From an uncultured Flavobacteriaceae bacterium (GTDB lineage: Bacteria > Bacteroidota > Bacteroidia > Flavobacteriales > Flavobacteriaceae), in NCBI GenBank assembly GCA_947489085.1, contig CANLCJ010000022.1, positions 1 through 64,000 of the forward strand: a stretch of DNA of 64,000 nt, given 5' to 3'. Each line of letters starts with the position of its first letter. Positions within the stretch are counted from its first letter, which is position 1. Made by a program: the position numbers and the translations under genes. Shown piece after piece: positions 1 to 7,511 of this stretch. The notes beneath the pieces were generated by a model. The model searched no databases. It worked only from the letters and a program-made list of their open reading frames with translations, and was not told where the DNA came from.

Positions 1-174
1 AAGAACTAGAATTAAGAATTATAAACAATAAAAAAGTAGCATAAAAAATAGTACCAAATTTATTGGGTAGTCCAGTCCTTAGTTGAAATAGAAACTAGAG
101 TAAATCCAAAACCTTAAAAGCTTTTTGAGTCGGAGAATTGATTCACACATACTTTTTACAGTTATTCGCTCAAC

Positions 175-240
175 TGACGGATCAGTCAACAGGCATATAG
201 CGTTAGCCTATCGGCACGCCATATACTTAGTTATAGTGTG
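175..240 (-). repeat. attC-like hairpin element, copy R1
   Basis: Positions 175-232 match 1526-1583 (copy R2) with a single difference. The core is an imperfect hairpin: outer arms GCATAT/ATATAC, then GCGT/ACGC, then GCC-TATC-GGC. On the minus strand it directly follows the stop codon of the ParE-type toxin gene ending at 248. Related copies are at 39887 and 43379, again just after a cargo gene. The position and fold resemble an integron attC site; that functional reading is inference. Confidence 0.6.
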
Positions 241-247
241 CAGTTTT

Positions 248-550
248 TTATTTCAGTCGTTTTTTAATGTCCATTCGTTGGTGTAAAACTCTAATAATTT
301 CCACGATATCATTTGCCACTTTTCTATAAAAAATCAGATGTGATTTTATTTTGGTCACACGATAATTCTTTCGAGTTTGTTCTGCTGACTTTCCTGTCAT
401 AAAATTATCAGCAATAAATTCAATTTCCGTAATTATCAAATCGTAATATCTGTCAGCTTGTTCTTTAGACCATTTATTAAAGGTGTAAATCCAAATTTTA
501 TCTAAATCTTCAATTGCTTGTTGACTTATGCGATATTTGTTTTTACTCAT
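248..550 (-). CDS. parE: ParE/RelE-family toxin (module 1)
   Basis: A 100-residue protein of the ParE/RelE toxin superfamily. Family features are visible: an N-terminal helical part with WSKEQADRYYD, a basic middle, the strand HLIFYRK, and the C-terminal IIRVLHQRMD. ParE toxins typically poison DNA gyrase, but RelE-fold relatives cleave mRNA, so the target is not decided here. The gene overlaps the upstream antitoxin by 4 nt, the usual antitoxin-first order. It resembles the toxin at 3863-4162 (shared WS..QADRYYD and FYRK segments), so the two modules are paralogous. Full length, no disruption seen. Confidence 0.88.
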   Translation of the reverse strand: MSKNKYRISQQAIEDLDKIWIYTFNKWSKEQADRYYDLIITEIEFIADNFMTGKSAEQTRKNYRVTKIKSHLIFYRKVANDIVEIIRVLHQRMDIKKRLK

Positions 551-789
551 AAGTGTTTACGATGTAATTCTTTCAGATGTTGTTTTGGGTCAAAGTTTTC
601 AACAAATCCGCTATTTTCTCCAACTTCGAGAGCTTTAATCACTTCTCTTTCCTTTTTTTCTTCACGTTCTAATAAACGTAAGGCAGAACGAATTACTTCG
701 CTAACCGAACCATATCTTCCAGAGTTTACTTCTTCTCTTATAAAATCCTCAAAATGATTTCCGAGTGATATTGATGTGTTTTTTCCCAT
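547..789 (-). CDS. parD: ParD-family antitoxin (module 1)
   Basis: An antitoxin of about 80 residues with a ribbon-helix-helix N-terminus (MGKNTSISLGNHFEDFI) and the ParD hallmark GRYGSVSEVIRSALRLLE, followed by a charged C-terminal tail that would bind the toxin. I use the ATG at 787-789. A longer reading from 849 adds residues unlike the family and runs across the palindromic operator candidate at 814-828. The paralogue at 4155-4403 starts at the equivalent MKNTSISLG. It overlaps the toxin gene by 4 nt, which suggests translational coupling. Confidence 0.88.
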   Translation of the reverse strand: MGKNTSISLGNHFEDFIREEVNSGRYGSVSEVIRSALRLLEREEKKEREVIKALEVGENSGFVENFDPKQHLKELHRKHL

Positions 790-813
790 TTTGACTATAT
801 TTTTACTCAAATA

Positions 814-828
814 TACCAAGTCTTGGTA
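814..828. promoter_or_regulatory. palindromic operator candidate upstream of parD (module 1)
   Basis: TACCAAG-T-CTTGGTA, a perfect 7+1+7 palindrome, begins 25 nt upstream of the antitoxin ATG. The second module has TACCAAA-T-TTTGGTA at the matching place (4426-4440), so arms and spacing are conserved with a compensatory change. ParD proteins autoregulate through ribbon-helix-helix binding to such sites; binding here is inferred. Confidence 0.6.
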
Positions 829-936
829 ACGCAGCCAAATTATACACAACGTTGAACTAATCCTCCTGCCTCGGAAGCCTTAGTTACTTTATAAAAATAG
901 ATTAAATTTAGACATATAAATATAACACAATAAATT

Positions 937-1467
937 ATGTATCAAAAAAAGTAAAACCATTTTAGAAACCGCTCTAGAAGCAGTTCCAGAATTTCGTGTA
1001 TTAGTAGACAAACTCACTTTGAGTTTTAGTATTAATGGTAAATCAAAAAGTACCCTGTCCAACTATTTACGCTGTTTATCTAATTTGGCATTGCATTATA
1101 GCGTGAGTCCTGAAATCATAGACATCACCTCTATAAACGATTATTTATTCTATTGCCAGAACTTACACAAAACCCCTTCAGAAAGTTTTTTTAAGCACAC
1201 CATTTTTTGGCTACGTGTGGCCTATAAAGTTATGGATATGCCGCAAAAGCGAATTGCACTTCCAAAAATAGAAAGACAAAAGACCTTCCTATTGTTCTTA
1301 ATATTCAAGAAACCATAGCGTTATTAAAAGCACCGCTTAATGTTAGCCGTGCTCTATGGCTGTGGACTTCGTAGTTATGAACTCTGTAATCTATTACAAG
1401 CAGACGTCGATTTTGAACGCAAAACCGTATTTGTGAAAAAACAAAAAAGCCATCTCTTCTTCTCCTA
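937..1467 (+). pseudogene. broken tyrosine integrase (N-terminal and central parts)
   Basis: Remains of a phage-integrase-type recombinase. The frame from about 955 to 1318 encodes the N-terminal SAM-like core-binding domain (TLSNYLRCLSNLALHY and following). A frame change near 1295-1300 leads into PIVLNIQETIALLKAP. After a small deletion another frame carries LYGCGLRSYELCNL, which contains the first catalytic Arg. The reading ends at 1467, before any HxLRH or Tyr motif, so the catalytic C-terminus is missing. It is on the opposite strand to the surrounding cargo and differs in sequence from the minus-strand recombinase fragments elsewhere in the window. Confidence 0.7.
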
Positions 1468-1525
1468 ACTGTTAATCTTTAGCTTATAAAATACATCTCG
1501 AAAATCGTTTTCCCCCTTATCCAAG

Positions 1526-1591
1526 TGACGGATCAGTCAACAGGCATATAGCGTTAGCCTATCGGCACGCCATATGCTTAGTTGTTAGAGA
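1526..1591 (-). repeat. attC-like hairpin element, copy R2
   Basis: Near-identical to R1 through position 1583. Outer arms GCATAT/ATATGC pair perfectly, with inner GCGT/ACGC and GCC-TATC-GGC. On the minus strand it follows the PEBP gene, whose stop is at 1595. Its edge reads TCTCTAAC on minus, the exact reverse complement of GTTAGAGA found upstream of the AraC gene (3103-3110), so the PEBP-AraC block is bracketed by an inverted repeat. Confidence 0.62.
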
Positions 1592-1594
1592 CAG

Positions 1595-2152
1595 TTATTT
1601 GTTTTTTCTCTGATAATAAGTTACAATACTTGCTTTAGCTAGAGTATTGTTCCATAAGTAATATCCAACTACTGCGGGATTGGTATTTTCATTTAATCCA
1701 AGTTTATCTGTTTTAAGTGCGTAAACTGTAATTACATATTGGTGTAAACCGTGTCCTTCAGGAGGGCAAGGTCCACCGTAACCATTCGCTCCATAATCTG
1801 TAATACTCTGAATAACTCCTTCAGGTGTTAAGTTTAGTTTTGTATTTCCAGCTCCAGACACTAATTCGTTAGTGTTTACTGGAATATCAAATACTACCCA
1901 ATGCCACCATCCACTGCCTGTTGGTGCGTCTGGGTCGTACATAGTTACTGCAAAACTTTTAGTCCCTTCAGGTGCATTTTTCCATGATAATTGAGGAGAC
2001 TGATTTTCGCCAGTACAACCAAAGCCATTGAACTCCTCATTAATTGTAGCTTGTCCTCCTAAGTCATTACTTGACAAAGTAAATGTGTTTTGTCCGAAAA
2101 CAGAAGTTGAAAAAGCGATTAATACTGTTAAGATTTGAAATGATTTTATCAT
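1595..2152 (-). CDS. YbhB/YbcL family PEBP (Raf kinase inhibitor-like) protein, exported
   Basis: A 185-residue phosphatidylethanolamine-binding-protein-fold protein. A signal peptide (residues 1-20, ending SVFGQ) suggests export. The family signature is clear: NQSPQLSWKNAPEGTKSFAV, then MYDPDAP, then WWHWVVFDIP, and late YGGPCPPEGHGLHQYVITVYAL. PEBP proteins bind anionic ligands in a small pocket; the bacterial role is generally unknown. The AraC-type gene upstream reads in the same direction and the two share one block bounded by GTTAGAGA/TCTCTAAC, so it may regulate this gene. Complete. Confidence 0.9.
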   Translation of the reverse strand: MIKSFQILTVLIAFSTSVFGQNTFTLSSNDLGGQATINEEFNGFGCTGENQSPQLSWKNAPEGTKSFAVTMYDPDAPTGSGWWHWVVFDIPVNTNELVSGAGNTKLNLTPEGVIQSITDYGANGYGGPCPPEGHGLHQYVITVYALKTDKLGLNENTNPAVVGYYLWNNTLAKASIVTYYQRKNK

Positions 2153-2247
2153 AATATTTGTTTTTAATTATTAATTTATGATGCAAATCTAGGCAGCAAT
2201 TCAGTTTTTACGTTAATCAGAAAAGTCCAAAAAGTATTGATAAAAGT

Positions 2248-3087
2248 TCAATTTGATTGATACTGTTTTGGAGTGACTCCGAATTTTGTTTTAAAAGCTT
2301 GAATAAAATTAGATAAGTTTTCATATCCAATTTCTTCAAAAATATCCGAAGGTCTTTTTGATTTGTTTTTTAGAAGAAAAGCTGAGTGTTCGAGTCTTTT
2401 ATCTTGAAACCACTTGCTAGGTGAACTCTTAAAGTTTTTCTCAAACTCTCTCTTGAAAGTGGATACACTCATATTAGATAAAAATGAAAGCTCTTTTATT
2501 GTGAGTTTATTGAGTCTGTTGCTTTCAATTGTTTGAATGAACTTTTGATTTTGATTATCACTATTATTAACCAAAGAATAAAGAAAATTTAAACCTTTCA
2601 AGTCTATAAGGTAAAGCATAATTTCCTCGAGTTTTGTTTTCAACATATTTTCTTGAATCGACTTAGAAAATTTCGATATATCTAAAAGGCTTTCAACAAA
2701 TCTTTTGATAAATGAATCATACTTGAACGAATATGTTGAGTACAGTTTTTTAGAATTAGAAGCCTCTAATTTGAATTTTCGCAAGAATTTAAAAACTTCT
2801 TCGTCTGAAAAGAAAAATAGAAGACTGCGATAGTGGTCGGAATCATTAGAGAGTTTCTCTGTCATTAAACAATGTCCAGATTTCATTAATAGAAATTGAG
2901 AATTATCTATCGCATATGCAGAATCGTCGAAAAACACTTCTTTAGTTCCTTCTTGAAGAAAGCTGAACGTATTTTTATTTAATAAGATTTGTTGTTTCGA
3001 TATTTCAGTGATGCTTTCATAATCATAAACCACAACAGACTTAGCAGAACTCAAATTCAATTCGTCTGGTAATGTAATAGTTTTCAT
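2248..3087 (-). CDS. AraC family transcriptional regulator
   Basis: A 279-residue regulator. The C-terminal part (about residues 185-279) carries two helix-turn-helix units, with LTIKELSFLSNMSVSTFKRE for the first and the classic IGYENLSNFIQAFKTKFG then TPKQYQ for the second. The N-terminal about 170 residues form a cupin-like sensing domain without a recognisable ligand motif. It lies 95 nt upstream of the PEBP gene on the same strand, within the same candidate cassette. The ligand is unknown. Carriage of a regulator with its likely target fits a self-contained mobile block. Confidence 0.88.
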   Translation of the reverse strand: MKTITLPDELNLSSAKSVVVYDYESITEISKQQILLNKNTFSFLQEGTKEVFFDDSAYAIDNSQFLLMKSGHCLMTEKLSNDSDHYRSLLFFFSDEEVFKFLRKFKLEASNSKKLYSTYSFKYDSFIKRFVESLLDISKFSKSIQENMLKTKLEEIMLYLIDLKGLNFLYSLVNNSDNQNQKFIQTIESNRLNKLTIKELSFLSNMSVSTFKREFEKNFKSSPSKWFQDKRLEHSAFLLKNKSKRPSDIFEEIGYENLSNFIQAFKTKFGVTPKQYQSN

Positions 3088-3300
3088 TGGGTCCTCTAAT
3101 TATCTCTAACGTTAAATATAAGAAATCGTAGGGCAGGTGATAAGCACTGTCGTTTTGGTTTGTTACTTAACCAAATATAAATATTTTGCTTTTATCTTTT
3201 TTGTTGTAAATGTCAAAATTTTATATTTGGTGACTTCGCAAATAGACAACCAACCTTCGATTAAGCGACAAATGACCTATGTTTTTTATATAGTGTGTCT

Positions 3301-3837
3301 GTTGCACAAGTCTTGCTAAATATAATAATATTAATTATCTTTAGCAAAGCAAGGAAAAAAGACCTATCAAGAAAAGTTGTTTCATACGTTTAAATCAAGC
3401 GACCATGTTCCTAAAACTAACTTAGTGTTACTTACTATAGAGATGAATATGAACGAAATAAAGCAAGAATACAATCCCCTAAGGGTAGAGTGATGAAAGC
3501 CAAACGGCAAAGTACTGTAGAACCTGTTTTTGGAACGCTTACTCAGTTTATGGGCTTACGAAAAATAAATTCTATAGGTATGAGACAGGCCAATACAATC
3601 ATGCTGCTCTCTGCTATAGCTTATAACCTTTAAAAATACCTGAAGTTCACTCAAAATAGGGTAAAAGTGGTGCAGGACAACTGTTTTTGTATGTGTTCTA
3701 CAAAAGGGGTATTCTAAGCCTCTAGTATCAAATTTAAGCCTTCTAAAATCTATATTTTAGATAAGGAAATAAAGCTAGAAATGCTCTTAGAGTACCTTAT
3801 TTAAATCATTTTTTAGGAAATTATGGACTTGTGCAAC
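3301..3837 (+). mobile_element. internally deleted IS1182-family element, copy A
   Basis: A 537 bp element with 12-bp terminal inverted repeats GTTGCACAAGTC (3301-3312) and GACTTGTGCAAC (3826-3837). Inside are the first 25 or so transposase codons (KKTYQEKLFHTFK), joined directly to the C-terminal part (KGRVMKAKRQSTVEPVFGTL). Copy B at 4549-5085 has the same internal junction, so the deletion happened before duplication. The first ATG is lost here. Similarity to copy B also continues about 65 bp to the left of the repeat. Non-autonomous; it could move only if a full transposase acts in trans. Confidence 0.72.
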
Positions 3838-3862
3838 GGTTACCGGTGTTGGGCGTAGTTTT

Positions 3863-4162
3863 TTATTCGGTTATTCTTTTTTTCAAGTCCATTCGTTCGT
3901 GCAAAATTCTCGTAATCTCAATTGGGTTAACCTCTGATTTTCTATAAAATATCACGTGTCGATTTGCTTTAAGTCCAAACAGTTCAGATTTGATTCCGTC
4001 GTAGTTTTTCCCTAATTCAGGATTGTCAGCTATGTCTTGGCAAATATCAAGTAACATGTCATAATATCTGTCAGCTTGATTTTCAGACCAATTCTCTAGT
4101 GTATATTCCCATATTCCATTCAAGTCCGCCACAGCCTTATTGGTCAATTCATATTTAGCCAT
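3863..4162 (-). CDS. parE: ParE/RelE-family toxin (module 2)
   Basis: A 99-residue ParE-type toxin, paralogous to the toxin at 248-550 (shared WSENQADRYYDMLLDI and FYRK segments, and ITRILHERMDLKKR at the end). The middle carries the family-typical DNPELGKNYD. Its start overlaps the antitoxin gene by 8 nt. The stop is followed on minus by GCCCAAC, an RYYYAAC-type box, then ACCGGTAACCG and the end of IS element A. The module is therefore boxed between IS element A on the left and B on the right. Confidence 0.9.
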   Translation of the reverse strand: MAKYELTNKAVADLNGIWEYTLENWSENQADRYYDMLLDICQDIADNPELGKNYDGIKSELFGLKANRHVIFYRKSEVNPIEITRILHERMDLKKRITE

Positions 4163-4403
4163 TCTTTTTGCGTTTGGCTTTTAATTCCTCAAGATTTTTT
4201 TTCGGGTCGAAATCGTGCGCAATTCCACTATCAATTCCTTCTTGAATTGCATTCCGCAATGCAATTACTTTGCTTTCTTCGTTTTCCAAAAGGCGAAGTC
4301 CAGCTCTGATTACCTCACTCACATTTTTGTATCGTCCAGCAGAAACTTGTGTCTGTACAAACTGGTCAAAATAATTCCCTAATGATATAGATGTGTTTTT
4401 CAT
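4155..4403 (-). CDS. parD: ParD-family antitoxin (module 2)
   Basis: An 82-residue ribbon-helix-helix antitoxin: MKNTSISLGNYFDQFVQTQV, then AGRYKNVSEVIRAGLRLLEN, then an acidic/basic C-terminus. The ATG at 4401-4403 follows a perfect palindrome at 4426-4440 by 22 nt. It pairs with the overlapping toxin gene downstream. Closely related to the module 1 antitoxin but not identical, so the modules could be distinct in specificity. Confidence 0.9.
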   Translation of the reverse strand: MKNTSISLGNYFDQFVQTQVSAGRYKNVSEVIRAGLRLLENEESKVIALRNAIQEGIDSGIAHDFDPKKNLEELKAKRKKNG

Positions 4404-4425
4404 TCCGTTTTGATTTATTCAAATA

Positions 4426-4440
4426 TACCAAATTTTGGTA
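4426..4440. promoter_or_regulatory. palindromic operator candidate upstream of parD (module 2)
   Basis: TACCAAA-T-TTTGGTA, a perfect 7+1+7 palindrome. It corresponds to the module 1 site in position and length, with one compensatory base-pair change in each arm (G:C there, A:T here). Confidence 0.6.
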
Positions 4441-4548
4441 AATATTCAAATTTCGGATGCGCCTCGTAAATTACGTCCAACGGACTTGCAAATATACCTT
4501 AACTTCGATTAAGCAACTAATTAGCTATGAGCTATATACGTTGTGTCT

Positions 4549-5085
4549 GTTGCACAAGTCTTGCTAAATATAATAATATTAATTATCTTTAGTAATGCAA
4601 GGAAAAAAGACCTATCAAGAAAAGTTGTTTCATACGTTTAAATTAAGCGACCATGTTCCTAAAACTAACTTAGTGTTACTTACTATAGAGATGAATATGA
4701 ACGAAACAAAGCAAGACTACAATCCCCTAAAGGTAGAGTGATGAAAGCCAAACGGCAAAGTACCGTAGAACCTGTTTTTGGAACGCTTACTCAGTTTATG
4801 GGCTTACAAAAATAAATGCTATAGGGATTAAATAAGCCAATAAAGTCATGTTGCTCTCTGCTATAGCTTATAACCTTTAAAAATACCTGAAGTTCACTCA
4901 AAATAGGGTGAAAAGTGATGCAGGACAATTGTTTTTATGTGTGTTCTACAAAAGAGGATTTTAAGCCTCTAGTATCAAATTTAAGCCTTCTAAAATCTAT
5001 ATTTTAGATAAGGAAATAAAGCTAGAAAAGCCCTTAGAGTGCCTTATTTAAAACCATTTTTTAGGAAATTATGGACTTGTGCAAC
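4549..5085 (+). mobile_element. internally deleted IS1182-family element, copy B
   Basis: A 537 bp sister of copy A with ends GTTGCACAAGTC (4549-4560) and GACTTGTGCAAC (5074-5085). It keeps the transposase ATG (ATGCAAGG near 4595) and the same internal deletion; a further small deletion changes the frame in the C-terminal part. On the right it is followed by GGTTACCGGTGTTAGGC, almost the same bases that follow copy A (GGTTACCGGTGTTGGGC). Both elements therefore sit at the same kind of site, just outside the 3' boundary of a cargo block. Confidence 0.72.
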
Positions 5086-5096
5086 GGTTACCGGTG

Positions 5097-6239
5097 TTAG
5101 GCACTAGCATTTTTCTTGTTTTCTATATATTCAATGAAACTCCTATAAGTTTCATCTTTTCTTTCCTCGAATGAATCTAATAATAAATTTTTAACTTGAC
5201 TTTTATGTTTACTTGTATAATCAGAACCATTAATTAAACTAAAATTCGAAATCGTAATTTCAAATTCCGCATTTGCTTCTTTGTTTTCAAAATCTTTAAA
5301 TGACAATATTACATTGCAATATCCTTCGTGGTTTCCGTGTTGAAATTTAAAAGAAGATTCCATTTCCCAAAACTGTAGATTTTTATGATACTTTTTGTCT
5401 TTAATAAAAAAGGTATCGTGGATTTGTTTTCCTTTTAATTTCAACTCACTTTTATTAATCATCCAATCAATTTCTGTTGGCAAAATAGTAGAATTGTCAG
5501 GTTTGAATTCCATATTTATTATGTCCTTAAATTCAAAATGTCGACTTTCTGTGTTGGTTGATAGCCTATAGAAAAAGACAATTCTATCTTCGTTACTGAA
5601 ATCTGAAAACAAAATTTTATTTAGTTTAGTGTCTTTTTGAATGAAGTTATTTGTTTTAAAATGATTTACTAATAATTTTTGTAAATTATCTCCAACAAAA
5701 TTACTTTCAGAAGATGTATATGTTTTAGTAATTCTTAATTCATCTGAAGCAATTTTTTCTATTTCTATTTTTCCTTTGAAAATATTGGTTGATTCATACC
5801 AACTTTTATTTAAATCATTTCTTTCAATTTCATATTCAATCGTCACTTTGTCTTTGTTTTTTTCCGCAATAGAAATTATTGGTTCAGAACTCAACCAAAA
5901 ATTAATACCATCAGTCGGAATTAAGTCTTTAATTTCAAAATCAGAAATTGCTTCGGAAATTGGTTTGTCAGAATTCCACGAAATTCGGCTTGTGTTTTTT
6001 TTAGTATTATCTTCTCGAGTATTTTGATAGTCTCTTAAAATGTCAAATTCAGTAGGACTTAATAATAGTGTTGAAATACAAGGAACTAAGGTTTCTTTAT
6101 TTGAATGATTAAAAAATACACCTCTATTTCTTAAGAAGTTTTTTAAGTCAGATTTTGAAATATATGTTTGATTAGCAAAACCTCTCATAAGTTCTCCAAA
6201 AGGTAAAATCTTGTCAATATGTTTGTGTTCTTGTCTCAT
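5097..6239 (-). CDS. gapS4b: GapS4b-like protein, GAPS4 anti-phage defence system
   Basis: About 380 residues when started at the ATG at 6237-6239, one base after the GapS4a stop. The N-terminal segment ILPFGELMRGF, then ISKSDLKNFLRNRGVF, then LLLSPTEFDIL matches my memory of the GapS4b family. The rest is a long beta-rich region without a motif I can name. GAPS4 is a two-component defence system described from mobile elements; GapS4a is nuclease-like and the role of GapS4b is not settled. The TAA stop lies inside the GCCTAAC box at the cargo boundary, so the gene runs right up to the block end. A longer reading to 6341 overlaps GapS4a and is less likely. Confidence 0.72.
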   Translation of the reverse strand: MRQEHKHIDKILPFGELMRGFANQTYISKSDLKNFLRNRGVFFNHSNKETLVPCISTLLLSPTEFDILRDYQNTREDNTKKNTSRISWNSDKPISEAISDFEIKDLIPTDGINFWLSSEPIISIAEKNKDKVTIEYEIERNDLNKSWYESTNIFKGKIEIEKIASDELRITKTYTSSESNFVGDNLQKLLVNHFKTNNFIQKDTKLNKILFSDFSNEDRIVFFYRLSTNTESRHFEFKDIINMEFKPDNSTILPTEIDWMINKSELKLKGKQIHDTFFIKDKKYHKNLQFWEMESSFKFQHGNHEGYCNVILSFKDFENKEANAEFEITISNFSLINGSDYTSKHKSQVKNLLLDSFEERKDETYRSFIEYIENKKNASA

Positions 6240-6240
6240 A

Positions 6241-7161
6241 TTAGATTTGTAATGATTTAAAGTTATCATTGTAGCTTTCAACGCTAATCTGGTCTGTAAA
6301 TGTTTCCTCTTCGAATACACTTTTTGCAATTCTAACTTCACTTGAGTTTCTTACTTCATTATAATCTGGAAATAGAATAACTATTTTACTTGGCCAAGAT
6401 TTAGAAAGTTCTTTGGATAAACTTATTAATCTTTTTAAATCTTTTATGTCAAAAGGCTCAATTGTATATAAAGCTAAAGTTGTTGTATTAGTGGTTTTTT
6501 CTTCTATTCTTAAAGGTAAAATACTTGAATTTATATATTCAATTGGTAAAATTTTCCCGAAATTCTTTTTAGTAGTTGGAATAATGTTTTTTCCAGTATC
6601 TGGATAAAAGAAAGTTATGTCAGAATCTTTAAACTTTGATATTGCATATTTTAAACTGCTATATATAAAATCAATTCGTTTATTATCTACAATATAAATA
6701 CTATCATAATTGTAATCATCTGAAAATCTAACATTAGCTAATTTTGGAATTAAGTCATCGTATGAAGTTTCGTCATTAGTTAACCAGAATAGCAAACCAA
6801 TATCTTCGCTTTTTGTGTAATTCCTAATTCCAGAGACTATTTCCTTTGATTGTTGGCTTGTTTTGAAACATTCAATTGCTGTTGCTAAATCTTCAAAATG
6901 TTTTTTAAAAGTTGTTGAAGGTGAGTTAGGATATGGTTTGTCACTAAACTTAACAGAAATGTTAATTTTTTTTAAAACTAAATCTACAAGAGGTGATTTA
7001 TATGTAAAGAAGAAATCTAAACCGTGAGTTCGTTTTTGATGTTTTTCTTTGTTACAAGCAAATTCAATATTTTGGTGAGCTTTTCCCCAACCAATAAGGT
7101 TTAGAAAATTCTCAACTGACTTTTCGCCATATTCTCCAATTAATTTTGATTTTTCTCCCAT
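6241..7161 (-). CDS. gapS4a: GapS4a-like protein, GAPS4 anti-phage defence system (nuclease-like)
   Basis: A 306-residue protein. The first 100 residues show the pattern I recall for GapS4a: IGEYGEKSVENFLNLIGW, THGLDFFFTYKSPL, ISVKFSDKPYPNSP and KKHFEDLATAIECFK. The order E...GLDFFF...ISVKF is consistent with a PD-(D/E)xK nuclease core (Glu, Asp, then a Lys strand), which is an inference from spacing. It forms a tight operon with the GapS4b gene. Upstream on minus are a GTTAAGC box, a 28-bp palindrome and a recombinase 3' remnant, so it is the first cargo after the presumed docking site in the left array. Confidence 0.74.
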   Translation of the reverse strand: MGEKSKLIGEYGEKSVENFLNLIGWGKAHQNIEFACNKEKHQKRTHGLDFFFTYKSPLVDLVLKKINISVKFSDKPYPNSPSTTFKKHFEDLATAIECFKTSQQSKEIVSGIRNYTKSEDIGLLFWLTNDETSYDDLIPKLANVRFSDDYNYDSIYIVDNKRIDFIYSSLKYAISKFKDSDITFFYPDTGKNIIPTTKKNFGKILPIEYINSSILPLRIEEKTTNTTTLALYTIEPFDIKDLKRLISLSKELSKSWPSKIVILFPDYNEVRNSSEVRIAKSVFEEETFTDQISVESYNDNFKSLQI

Positions 7162-7205
7162 TTATTGTCGTTTTTCGGGTTGTTCTGTTTGCTTGTGCTT
7201 AACAT

Positions 7206-7233
7206 AGATATATGTGCAATTGCACATATATCT
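7206..7233. repeat. 28-bp perfect palindrome between recombinase remnant and GAPS4
   Basis: Perfect dyad centred on CAATTG, with half-site AGATATATGTGCAA. It begins 12 nt after the stop codon of the recombinase remnant (7246) and ends 2 nt before the GTT that opens the GAPS4 block. In the right array a different 26-bp palindrome (half-site AATAACATGCACT) occupies the same place three times. Candidate recombinase-binding or attI-like site; it could alternatively act as a terminator. Confidence 0.6.
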
Positions 7234-7245
7234 CATGTATGTGTT

Positions 7246-7374
7246 TCACAAATCTAAAGGATTTTTTACAGATTCAAAACTACTAATAGCTACATGTGTG
7301 TGTATTTCTGTAGTTTTCGAGCTATTATGTCCTAATATAAGTTGTATTTACCTCAAGTTGATGCCATTTTCCTG
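7246..7374 (-). pseudogene. tyrosine recombinase 3' remnant (fragment F5)
   Basis: The last 42 or so codons of a tyrosine recombinase. Readable are ENGINLR, an in-frame stop, then LGHNSSKTTEIHTHVA and a C-terminus VKNPLDL before the stop. This aligns with the right-array copies ([16 protein letters not shown]...VKNLLNL). The nucleophile Tyr of EIYTH is His here and there is an internal stop, so it is dead. It is the most diverged of the five fragments and has no hairpin element on its upstream side. Confidence 0.72.
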
Positions 7375-7467
7375 TAAAATACTAAGAGGTGGTTAAAACA
7401 GTTCAAACCACTACCCCACTCACAACATGACCTTTACACAAAAAACACAAATCAAGGTAAAACAAAA

Positions 7468-7500
7468 AAATCGCCTCAAACATATCATTTGAAGCGATTT
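7468..7500 (-). terminator. rho-independent terminator after ssrA
   Basis: Read on minus: stem AAATCGCTTCAAA / TTTGAGGCGATTT around a 7-nt loop, with one mismatch, followed by a T run. It lies 12 nt past the tmRNA 3' end. Confidence 0.8.
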
Positions 7501-7511
7501 AAACAAATCTG

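Noticed and set aside
126-150. A second tRNA-like or tmRNA end near the left edge
   Set aside because: Only nine bases match the tmRNA terminus and no T-arm or acceptor stem can be formed; kept only as a possible worn boundary.
1019-1318. An intact integrase gene in the left array
   Set aside because: It covers only the N-terminal part; the frame is lost before the catalytic core and the HxLRH/Tyr region is missing.
3137-3319. Short plus-strand frame of 60 residues before IS element A
   Set aside because: It runs into the IS terminal repeat, has no family resemblance and no plausible start signal; treated as chance.
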